Shown: one piece after another, positions 1 to 6,376 of the stretch
Numbering within the stretch: position 1 is the stretch's first letter
Layout: each line of letters begins with the position of its first letter
From: DYKG01 sp964596185
GTDB lineage: Bacteria; Muiribacteriota; Ozemobacteria; Ozemobacterales; Ozemobacteraceae
DNA: 64,000 nucleotides
Assembly (NCBI GenBank): GCA_964596185.1
Contig: CAZQUE010000002.1
Coordinates: forward strand, 1-64,000
Direction of reading: 5' to 3'
The notes under the pieces: model-generated
What the model was told of the DNA's origin: nothing
What the model saw: the letters and a program-made list of their open reading frames with translations, nothing else
Database searches by the model: none
Position numbers and translations under genes: made by a program

Positions 1-26
1 GAAAGCAATTCACTGGAGGCTGATCG

Positions 27-1112
27 ATGTCTGAAAAAAAGATTCGTATGGCGACCCCGGAAAACCCTGAAGAACAGGGACATACCATTGTTGGCGGCAG
101 GCCTGCCGCACCTCGTTCAATTCGCAATGATATTCCCCGTGGTTTGGAGCTTTTGATCAAAAAGGCTTCAGTTGATCCAGATTTTAAAAGAGAGCTTTTG
201 AGCAAAAAAGAAAAATTGATCGGCGAAATGAATCTTCCGCTTGATGAGAGTGAAAAGGCCATGTTGACATGCGTTCCGGTCACTCACCTGGAAAAAATGA
301 TCGAGGCCACTCAGGTGTCCGCTTCCCAGCGAAAAGCCCTTAGTGGAGGTTCTGCGGCAGCGATGTTAGCTTTATTGACACAGTTAACCTTTGCTCCGGT
401 GGCAGGCAGAGCTGAAAGCCCGGAAAATAACCGCACTACCAACGAGCAGGTGCAAGTTCCTCCTCTCAATCAGACTGCAGTGTTGTTGACCGGCATTCGA
501 CCCGACGAAACCGGCGAAAAGGTCGACGAATCGCAGGATGCAAGTGATCATGGTCAGGAAAAGAAAGATATGCCATCGCCACAGATTTTGCCTCCGGTCG
601 TCGATGATTACGATGACCATCTGGCCGACAGGGGAGCCCGGCCGGATTTTCCTGAAATTTATCAGGAGCTGATCAAAGAAGAACAGGTAGTAGACAACTT
701 TTTTGATCAGCCCGAGAAGCCGTTCGATCAAATCCTTGAAGAGGAACTCGAAGGAAAAACCGTCGCCGAGGCTTTGCAGAAGCTTTCTGATCAAAGCGGC
801 TTTCGCATTGAAATAAATGGTCTCGATGAAGTTGTTTCGACCAATCTGATCGAGGAAAAAACATCCGGAAAAAATCTGGCCGAAGTTTTGAAAACTATAT
901 GCAATGAAATTGCCGCTGAAGATTACCAATTTAAAAGTATATTCGAGCCAGAAAACAGTCTTTTGAAAATTGATTTTCGGGTCAATCTACAGACGGTTCC
1001 GGCACCCTCGGTCAAACCTGATTTTGACGATTCTGCCATTTGCCGGGGCATTCGTTCGGACATGCCGGGAATTAAAAAGAAATTGGACTTTGACCATGGT
1101 GACGGGAAATGA
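27..1112 (+). CDS. Leader-like exported protein with repeated G-x-R-x-D motifs; candidate radical SAM substrate
   Basis: 361 aa; the ATG at 27 follows a GGAGG about 8 nt upstream. Residues 31-105 form a compact helical module beginning SIRNDIPRGLELLIKKA, which resembles the leader-like domains of some ribosomally made peptide families. A hydrophobic segment follows (about 108-125, small residues ending near AGRAES, like a signal peptide or membrane anchor). Residues 130-240 are acidic linker. Residues 240-318 resemble the short STN domain found at the N terminus of secretins and TonB receptors. The motif [GS]-[IA]-R-x-D occurs four times: 31-35, 156-160, 203-207 and 341-345, three of them with P two residues later. 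The stop overlaps the start of the radical SAM gene by 4 nt (ATGA), so the two are translationally coupled. I do not recognise the family with certainty; a modified-peptide substrate role is inference. Confidence 0.6.
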   Translation: MSEKKIRMATPENPEEQGHTIVGGRPAAPRSIRNDIPRGLELLIKKASVDPDFKRELLSKKEKLIGEMNLPLDESEKAMLTCVPVTHLEKMIEATQVSASQRKALSGGSAAAMLALLTQLTFAPVAGRAESPENNRTTNEQVQVPPLNQTAVLLTGIRPDETGEKVDESQDASDHGQEKKDMPSPQILPPVVDDYDDHLADRGARPDFPEIYQELIKEEQVVDNFFDQPEKPFDQILEEELEGKTVAEALQKLSDQSGFRIEINGLDEVVSTNLIEEKTSGKNLAEVLKTICNEIAAEDYQFKSIFEPENSLLKIDFRVNLQTVPAPSVKPDFDDSAICRGIRSDMPGIKKKLDFDHGDGK

Positions 1113-2590
1113 CCGTTGTGGCCGATCTTACATTACTGAACCTGAACCTTCTTTATGTTCGCTATCTTGACTCTGTTGACCGGGAATTGCATGTTCCACT
1201 TGGCTGCCTTTATTTAACAAGAGCGATTGAAGATGCGGGATTTCAGGTTGATTTTCGTGACTATCAGTTGAATGATTTCGCAGAGCCGTTTGAAGTCGAT
1301 CGAATCATCGAGTTTCTGGGTGAGACGGCTGATATTGTCGGCTTTTCATGTATGGCCAATCTGCTGCCATTCACCATTCTTGCCATGCAGAAGTTCAAAC
1401 AGCTGCACCCGGAAAAGTTTCTGGTGCTGGACGGAGTTGGCGCAAAATCTGTTGAAGAAAAGATTATGCAGCGATTTCCCTGGGTAGATTGTATTGCTGT
1501 CGGCGAAGGTGAAGTAACCGGACCGGAACTGGTTCGGGCTGTTAAACGGCGATCTTCACTGGCAAATGTGCCTGGTCTGGTTTATCGCAATGAACGCGGC
1601 GACGTAATTAGAACTGCTGCCAGAGCTAGAATTGAAAATCTGGATGCACAGCCGTTACCGGCTTTTGAAAAAATTGACTTGGAAAAGTATCAGGGATACG
1701 GAATTCTTTCTTCACGCGGTTGCCCTTATCCCTGCACTTTTTGCTCGGTTGCGCCGGTATGGGATCACCAATCAACCTTTCGTTCAAATGATTCTATAAT
1801 TGAAGAGATGAAATTGTTGCATGACCGTGCTGGGGTCAGGATGTTCCTTTTTCAGGACGAGTATTTTGTCAGCACCAAAAAGCGGGTGCTCGATTTTTGT
1901 CAAAAACTTAAAGATTCGGGCTTGAAAGTTTACTGGAAATCTTTTGGTCGCGTCGATTTAACCGATGTTGAAATGATGCAGGCCATGGCTGATTCCGGGT
2001 GTGTCGAGTTAAGATTTGGTATTGAAAGCGGCAGTGACCGAATATTGCAAAAAGTAAAAAAGGGATTTGCCGCTGCCGATGCGGTTGAAATCGTTAGTGC
2101 TGCCCAGAAAATTTTCCCCCGTGTCGATGCCTTTTATGTTTGGGGATTTCCTTTTGAAACCATGGAAGATTTTCACCAAACCGTTTTTCAGATGGTGATG
2201 TTCCGAATGATGGGGGTGCGAATATTGCCTTCACTCCTTTGCCTGTTACCCCAAACCGAATTATTCATCGAAAATCGCGAGCGTTATTCGCTTGATTTCA
2301 GTCCAGAGCTTTTTCCAGAATATATGATTACCGGTCATGAGGTTTCCACTTCAGGTAAGTTTGCCATTGCCAGGGAACACGAGGATAAATATGCTTTCAT
2401 CAAAGCAAATCCAGATATTTTTCCGGGTTTTTATCACATGGATCTGAAAAACAATATCTTGCCAAAACTGGCGGTCATGAGGAAGTTTGGCTTCTATCCG
2501 CTCGAAGCCGATAGTGCCTCAACCGATTCATGTGGCGCCCACTCGCCGAGACAGGCAGCCCAGGATATTGCCACCCGCAGCGCGAGTTGA
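1109..2590 (+). CDS. B12-binding-domain-type radical SAM protein
   Basis: 493 aa. The N-terminal 160 residues have the Rossmann-like fold pattern of cobalamin-binding-domain radical SAM enzymes (PLGCLYLTRAIEDAG near 30-44, GEGE at 132-135). The canonical D-x-H-x-x-G cobalamin ligand motif is not evident, so base-off B12 binding is unsure. The radical SAM cluster motif C-x3-C-x2-C is C205, C209, C212, within SSRGCPYPCTFC, followed by a typical SAM TIM-barrel and RFGIESGSD near 305. The gene starts inside the stop codon of the upstream repeat protein, which makes that protein the obvious substrate candidate. The family includes methyltransferases and other C-C or C-S bond-forming enzymes; the reaction here is unknown. 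The last 30 residues are a low-complexity tail rich in A, S and D. Confidence 0.85.
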   Translation: MTVVADLTLLNLNLLYVRYLDSVDRELHVPLGCLYLTRAIEDAGFQVDFRDYQLNDFAEPFEVDRIIEFLGETADIVGFSCMANLLPFTILAMQKFKQLHPEKFLVLDGVGAKSVEEKIMQRFPWVDCIAVGEGEVTGPELVRAVKRRSSLANVPGLVYRNERGDVIRTAARARIENLDAQPLPAFEKIDLEKYQGYGILSSRGCPYPCTFCSVAPVWDHQSTFRSNDSIIEEMKLLHDRAGVRMFLFQDEYFVSTKKRVLDFCQKLKDSGLKVYWKSFGRVDLTDVEMMQAMADSGCVELRFGIESGSDRILQKVKKGFAAADAVEIVSAAQKIFPRVDAFYVWGFPFETMEDFHQTVFQMVMFRMMGVRILPSLLCLLPQTELFIENRERYSLDFSPELFPEYMITGHEVSTSGKFAIAREHEDKYAFIKANPDIFPGFYHMDLKNNILPKLAVMRKFGFYPLEADSASTDSCGAHSPRQAAQDIATRSAS

Positions 2591-2592
2591 AA

Positions 2593-2632
2593 AATCGCCC
2601 GCTTCGGGCAATAGCTCTGAAGACGGGCGATT
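2593..2632. terminator. Hairpin between convergent genes
   Basis: A perfect 9-bp stem (2593-2601 with 2624-2632) encloses a 22-nt loop. The left arm can instead pair locally as GCCCG-CTT-CGGGC (2597-2609). Only a short T stretch follows on either strand. It lies between convergent genes, so a bidirectional terminator is the simplest reading. Confidence 0.5.
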
Positions 2633-2654
2633 GGTTTAAAGTGATTGCTTGAAA

Positions 2655-3290
2655 TTACTTGAGTGCTTTTTGGTTTATTTCTATGACCTTTTTCAGCAGT
2701 TCTTCGGCTTTGTCGAGTTTGTTAGCCTTTTTGTAAATATCGCTGAGCATGAGAATCAGTTTTGAAGCAGAGTGGGGTTCTTCATTTTCAAATTTGGCAA
2801 TGCCTTCTTTGAGTATCTTTTCAGCATCATCAATGCGATTGTTGATCTGATAAAGGCGCGCAATTTCAAAATAAACCGGCAGAATCTTGCGTGAGATCAT
2901 GGGCCCTTTGTCTTTTGCCCGGTCGTTTTCAGGCATTTCAATCTGATTTTCTTCTACCAGAGTAATGATTTTTTTCAATTCAGCGGCGGCCTCATCGATT
3001 TTCTTTTGTTCTTCGTAAACCCTTGCCAATTCTTTGTGGGCTTCAGCAATGGCCTGAATTGCGTTGAGTTTTTTGCGCATTTCTATCATTTCGGGGTCGG
3101 GGCCACGTTTGCCGCCGAATTTGCCGGCACGTTCACGTTTTTCCATCATTTCCTGGGGCGAGGGGCGTTCATTATCGAAATGGGGGCGATCGTCATCACC
3201 CATTGGGCCCGGTTGCGCCTGCAGGCTAAGGCCGGCGAAAATAACCATTACACTGAGAACCATAATCATCCAGAATCGTTTTCTATCCAT
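2655..3290 (-). CDS. Exported TPR-repeat protein of the sigma/anti-sigma operon
   Basis: 211 aa. A signal peptide is clear (MDRKRFW, then a hydrophobic run ending LSLQAQ near residue 26). A proline- and charge-rich stretch (27-65) follows, then about three TPR-like helical hairpins from residue 75 to the end (AHKELARVYEEQKKIDEA; YFEIARLYQINNRIDDAE; LSDIYKKANKLDKAE). The ATG at 3290 has a GGAGGAAG ribosome site and lies inside the 3' end of the anti-sigma gene (25-bp overlap), so it is the third gene of the ECF operon. It may be a periplasmic sensor or stress effector working with the anti-sigma factor, by analogy with other three-gene ECF loci; that is inference. Confidence 0.75.
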   Translation of the reverse strand: MDRKRFWMIMVLSVMVIFAGLSLQAQPGPMGDDDRPHFDNERPSPQEMMEKRERAGKFGGKRGPDPEMIEMRKKLNAIQAIAEAHKELARVYEEQKKIDEAAAELKKIITLVEENQIEMPENDRAKDKGPMISRKILPVYFEIARLYQINNRIDDAEKILKEGIAKFENEEPHSASKLILMLSDIYKKANKLDKAEELLKKVIEINQKALK

Positions 3291-3823
3291 TGCTCTTCCT
3301 CCTGGTTTTCCTCTATGAACGAGGGAATTTGTTCGTTTTCAACGAAACTCATCAACTTAGATTCGCGATAATCGAAAAAGGTTACATCTGAAAAATCTTT
3401 TTCAAGAAAAGTCGGGAGTTTTGCAGTTTCGTCTTCAATGAAGCTGGCAATTTCCATTCTCCCACTCTTCTCTGCGACTTTGCTTGGATCGAACTGGGCG
3501 AGTTGCACAATTGCCAGGCCGGTAATGATTGAAAGACCAAAGACCAGACCATATTTAAGACCGCTGAAAAAGCCTGTACTGATGGGTTCCGGGTCAGTGG
3601 CAGTTTCTTCGTTTGATTTAACGGTTTCCTGGGTCGGTAGGGAAGTTGGCATGCATCTTGATGTGGCACTAACCCAATCAGCTTTTGACATGCCAAGAGG
3701 TGGGGTTGACAGCTCTTTTTCTACCCAGGCCGCGCAATCCCGGCAACTGTCAATGTGATTTTCCAATGCCTTTAAATCGCTGTCTTCAGCAATAATCTGT
3801 TTTCTGAATTCGTCACAGTTCAT
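3266..3823 (-). CDS. Zinc-binding transmembrane anti-sigma factor
   Basis: 185 aa from the ATG at 3823, which has AAAGGAG about 9 nt upstream; a longer in-frame reading to 3904 runs through the sigma gene and lacks a ribosome site. The N terminus has the ZAS zinc anti-sigma pattern: C3, H23, C27, C30 (H-x3-C-x2-C). A membrane segment lies at about 89-110 (LKYGLVFGLSIITGLAIV). The remaining 75 residues would be outside the cytoplasm and are acidic, ending in EEEQWIENDSG. It overlaps the end of the ECF sigma gene by 11 nt, as expected for an anti-sigma factor that binds the co-translated sigma factor at the membrane. The signal that relieves inhibition is unknown. Confidence 0.85.
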   Translation of the reverse strand: MNCDEFRKQIIAEDSDLKALENHIDSCRDCAAWVEKELSTPPLGMSKADWVSATSRCMPTSLPTQETVKSNEETATDPEPISTGFFSGLKYGLVFGLSIITGLAIVQLAQFDPSKVAEKSGRMEIASFIEDETAKLPTFLEKDFSDVTFFDYRESKLMSFVENEQIPSFIEENQEEEQWIENDSG

Positions 3824-4349
3824 TGGCCATTTCTCCTTTCTGACTGATTTCATGCCAGTAATGGGCAAATTTTTGCCTGGCCCTGAAAAGGCTGACCTTG
3901 GCATTGCTCAGACTTATTTCAAGGATATCGGCGATTTCTTCAAGTTTCAGTTCATCCCAGTAGGCGAGAATAAGAATCGTTCTGTCCTTTTCGCCGAGCA
4001 TTTCCAGAATTCTGCTGGTATCGATAGATTTTTCAACCCGGTCAAAAGATTTGTCGGTTTCGCCAAGATGGTCGGGCAGGGCGGGGGAAGTTTTTTTGCC
4101 AGTCGTTTTAAGAACTTTATGATAAAGAATTTTGTAGAGCCAGGTTCGCAGTGCTGATTGCCCCTTGAATGATGGCAGAAAACGGAAGGCATCGTTGAAG
4201 GCTTCCTGTACGACGTCTTGGGCGGTTTCCCGATTACCTGTGAAACGCAGGGCGTGGGTGAACAGATAAGAAGAATGGTTGGCAAAGATTGCGTTGTAGC
4301 CTTCTTCGCGCCCATTCAATGCCATTTTTATTGCTTCTGCGTCGTTCAT
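3813..4349 (-). CDS. ECF-family RNA polymerase sigma factor
   Basis: 178 aa from the ATG at 4349 (a TTG one codon upstream is also possible). Sigma region 2 covers about 15-85, including the -10-recognition helix around AQDVVQEAFNDAFRF and the core-binding segment ALRTWLYKI. Region 4, a helix-turn-helix, covers about 120-172 (YWDELKLEEIADILEISLSNAKVSLFRARQK). The short linker without region 3 identifies it as an ECF (group 4) sigma factor. It is followed by its anti-sigma factor with overlapping codons. A GTAACC sequence about 35 nt upstream of the start resembles the -35 of ECF-dependent promoters, so autoregulation is possible. Confidence 0.92.
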   Translation of the reverse strand: MNDAEAIKMALNGREEGYNAIFANHSSYLFTHALRFTGNRETAQDVVQEAFNDAFRFLPSFKGQSALRTWLYKILYHKVLKTTGKKTSPALPDHLGETDKSFDRVEKSIDTSRILEMLGEKDRTILILAYWDELKLEEIADILEISLSNAKVSLFRARQKFAHYWHEISQKGEMANEL

Positions 4350-4382
4350 CAATTTATTAGAGCCTCGATTATCAAATCAGGT

Positions 4383-4427
4383 TACAAAAAAACTGCCCTT
4401 TTCTGAAGTTTTTTTTCAGAAAAGGGC
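4383..4427 (-). terminator. Rho-independent terminator after murB
   Basis: A perfect 12-bp stem (4395-4406 with 4416-4427) surrounds a 9-nt loop of mostly T on the plus strand. Read on the minus strand, the hairpin is followed by a run of seven T, 20 nt after the murB stop codon. Confidence 0.85.
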
Positions 4428-4445
4428 GTTAGTATTACTATTCGA

Positions 4446-5351
4446 TTATTTGCCGATATAAAGAACTTCTTCGCTAAGTTCGATGCCAAAATCATGGCGA
4501 ACTTTTTCTTTGAGCAGTTGTGCCAGCATTTTTACATCTTTTGAAGATGCATTGCCCTGGTTAATGATGAAGTTGGCGTGGTTTTCATAGACCGATGCGC
4601 CACCATAGGACATGGTTTTTGCGCCGGCTCGCTCAAGAACCGCGCCAGCTGCGCGACGACGATCCTCTCCCGGGAGAGGGGGAAGGTTCTTGAAAAATGA
4701 TCCGGCGCAACCCACCGATCGGTCTGGGTGCTTGCTATGCCGCTGCTTCATGATCTCGGCCATCTTTTGATGAATCTCTTCACGATTGCCGGGTTCAAGC
4801 TGAAATCTTGCAGAAAGCACAATAAATGGCTCTGTTTTCAATAGGCTTGTGCGATAGTCAAACATAAAGAATGAATTGTCGACGGTTTTGATTGTCCCAT
4901 CAGGGAAAAGAACCTCGGCATCGATGAGAACGTCGGCGATGCTTCTGCCATAAGCGCCGGCGTTGCCATATATCGCTCCGCCAACCGAACCGGGGATTCC
5001 GGTAAAAGGCTCAATTCCGGACAGACTGTTGGAATAGGCGAGTTTAACAAGTTCGCCGAGGTCAAATCCTGAGGCAATACTGATAATCCTTTTCTCAGGA
5101 TCAATGACACTCAGGTCGCGGCATGCATTGTGTACTACGAGACCATCGATTCCTTCATCGGAAACGACAAGATTGGAGCCGCCGCCAAGCACAAAACAAG
5201 GGATGCTTTGCGACCTTGCATAGGTAATGGCCGCGATAAATTCTTCCCTTGATTGGGCTTCAAAAAACAGCTCGGCGGGGCCGCCGATTTTAAAGGTTAC
5301 GTAGTCACGCAGGGCTACATTTTTTTGCAGACCAGCAGGCGTGAAACTCAT
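4446..5351 (-). CDS. murB: UDP-N-acetylenolpyruvoylglucosamine reductase
   Basis: 301 aa from the ATG at 5351, preceded by GGAGG; an upstream in-frame extension of 14 codons has no ribosome site. MurB reduces UDP-GlcNAc-enolpyruvate to UDP-MurNAc with NADPH and FAD in peptidoglycan synthesis, in the cytoplasm. FAD-binding motifs are LGGGSN (55-60) and GIPGSVGG (118-125). Substrate-site YRTS is at 166-169. The proton-donor serine is S218 in GSFFKN (217-222), and the C-terminal glutamate lies in LSEE (292-295). The form without the extra Y-loop suggests type II MurB. Odd: residues about 223-232 (LPPLPGEDRR) look like a short insertion, and it is encoded by a 16-bp perfect DNA palindrome (4664-4679). 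Neighbouring genes are not cell-wall genes. Confidence 0.95.
   Translation of the reverse strand: MSFTPAGLQKNVALRDYVTFKIGGPAELFFEAQSREEFIAAITYARSQSIPCFVLGGGSNLVVSDEGIDGLVVHNACRDLSVIDPEKRIISIASGFDLGELVKLAYSNSLSGIEPFTGIPGSVGGAIYGNAGAYGRSIADVLIDAEVLFPDGTIKTVDNSFFMFDYRTSLLKTEPFIVLSARFQLEPGNREEIHQKMAEIMKQRHSKHPDRSVGCAGSFFKNLPPLPGEDRRRAAGAVLERAGAKTMSYGGASVYENHANFIINQGNASSKDVKMLAQLLKEKVRHDFGIELSEEVLYIGK
4664..4679. repeat. Perfect 16-bp palindrome inside murB
   Basis: cctctcccgggagagg is a perfect inverted repeat encoding residues 225-230 of MurB, exactly where the protein looks longer than usual. Similar CTCTCCC/GGGAGAG hairpins occur as dispersed repeats in many bacterial genomes; no second copy was noticed in this window. 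Confidence 0.55.
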
Positions 5352-5423
5352 CTTTTGCCTCCGTTTCAATTCTCTAAGAGAATTATCGGGCAAAAAACCT
5401 GGGCAGATTAATTATTTTGCCTG

Positions 5424-5963
5424 TTATTTCTTGAATTCAGGAATTTCACCGCTGATGATTTCAATTTTCATTTTGTCGCCCTGGCGGATTTTCTCTGGGA
5501 TTTCGTGCCCTTTGACGATCTGGCCAAAGACTGTGTATTGGTTATCGAGATGAGGGATCGCATCAAGGCAGATGTAGAACTGGCTGCCTGCCGAATTTGG
5601 ATCCATGGTGCGAGCCATTGCCAGCGTGCCTTTGAGGTGCTTTCGCTTGTTGAATTCTGCGGGAAGAGTGTAGCCAGGCCCACCGGTTCCGTCACCTTTA
5701 GGGCAGCCGCCCTGAATTACGAATCCGGGCACAACGCGATGGAAATTCAGGCCATTGTAATAGCCTTTTTTGATGAGGTCACACATGCTGGCAACATGCT
5801 TGGGGGCTGAATCCGGGAATAGCTCAAGCAGCATGTCGCCTTTGTCTGTCGAGATCTTGATCAGTGGGTTTTTTTCATTTTCCATGGTGATCCCTTGTGG
5901 GAATTCGGCCATGCATGCTGAAGAAAGGAAAATTGCCAATACAACGGCTAACAATTCGGTCAT
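5424..5963 (-). CDS. Exported cyclophilin-type peptidyl-prolyl cis-trans isomerase
   Basis: 179 aa; ATG at 5963 with GGAG upstream. The N terminus is a short signal peptide (hydrophobic to about residue 18, A-C-M-A near the cleavage point), so the enzyme probably acts in the periplasm. The cyclophilin domain runs from residue 34 to the end. Active-site residues are visible: F74-H75-R76, F81, Q84 in FVIQGG, and Q128-F129. The usual tryptophan after the catalytic region is replaced (PHLDNQYTVFG). It catalyses proline isomerisation in folding envelope proteins. murB follows upstream in the same direction with only a 72-nt gap on its 5' side; the two may be unrelated. Confidence 0.92.
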   Translation of the reverse strand: MTELLAVVLAIFLSSACMAEFPQGITMENEKNPLIKISTDKGDMLLELFPDSAPKHVASMCDLIKKGYYNGLNFHRVVPGFVIQGGCPKGDGTGGPGYTLPAEFNKRKHLKGTLAMARTMDPNSAGSQFYICLDAIPHLDNQYTVFGQIVKGHEIPEKIRQGDKMKIEIISGEIPEFKK

Positions 5964-6000
5964 TTGTTTTTCTCCTGTTAAGGTTGAATAATTAGTAGCT

Positions 6001-6030
6001 ATTTTAACCCAGACAATGGCCGAGTGACAA
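6001..6030 (-). promoter_or_regulatory. Candidate sigma-70 promoter for the cyclophilin gene
   Basis: On the minus strand TTGTCA (6025-6030) and TAAAAT (6001-6006) are separated by 18 nt, about 40 nt upstream of the start codon. Confidence 0.5.
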
Positions 6031-6376
6031 ATTATTCGTTGGTTTTATTGTTTTTTGGATAAATCTCAGGATAGAGTTTAATCAAGCACTCTGGACAAAG
6101 ACCGTGGCTAAAACCTGCGTTGGAGCGATCTCGAATAAAGTCTTGGCTGAATAATAAGGGTGCTGGCAAAAATTCTTGTTGTTTTGGTATTGACTTTGTC
6201 TATTGGTACGTAATAGCCTGTTATGCTGAGAAGATTAAATTCACAGCAAAAGGTTCTTCGCCGTATTTTGTTCTGGCGATTGTTCTGGCCCGTTTAAGGA
6301 TACATCCGATCATAATGACTGTTTCGGTCTGATCGTTGTTTTAAGTAGTATGAAGTAATTGGAAAGGGGACTGGAT
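6031..6376. other. Intergenic region upstream of the C25 protease
   Basis: About 345 nt between divergent genes. No convincing ORF, tRNA or known riboswitch core was recognised. A TTGACT at 6190-6195 has no good -10 at the right distance. The stretch could hold a leader RNA or distal promoter for the protease gene, but nothing decides this. Confidence 0.4.

Noticed and set aside
384..929. Long minus-strand ORF of 181 codons opposite the first gene
   Set aside because: It is antisense to a gene with a clear ribosome site and coupled partner; its translation is low in structure and shows no motif.
6120..6332. 70-codon ORF in the gap before the protease gene
   Set aside because: No ribosome site, no recognisable features, odd composition.
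5964..6376. Cyclic di-GMP riboswitch in the leader of the C25 protease
   Set aside because: Examined; the conserved core sequences of the GEMM class were not found.
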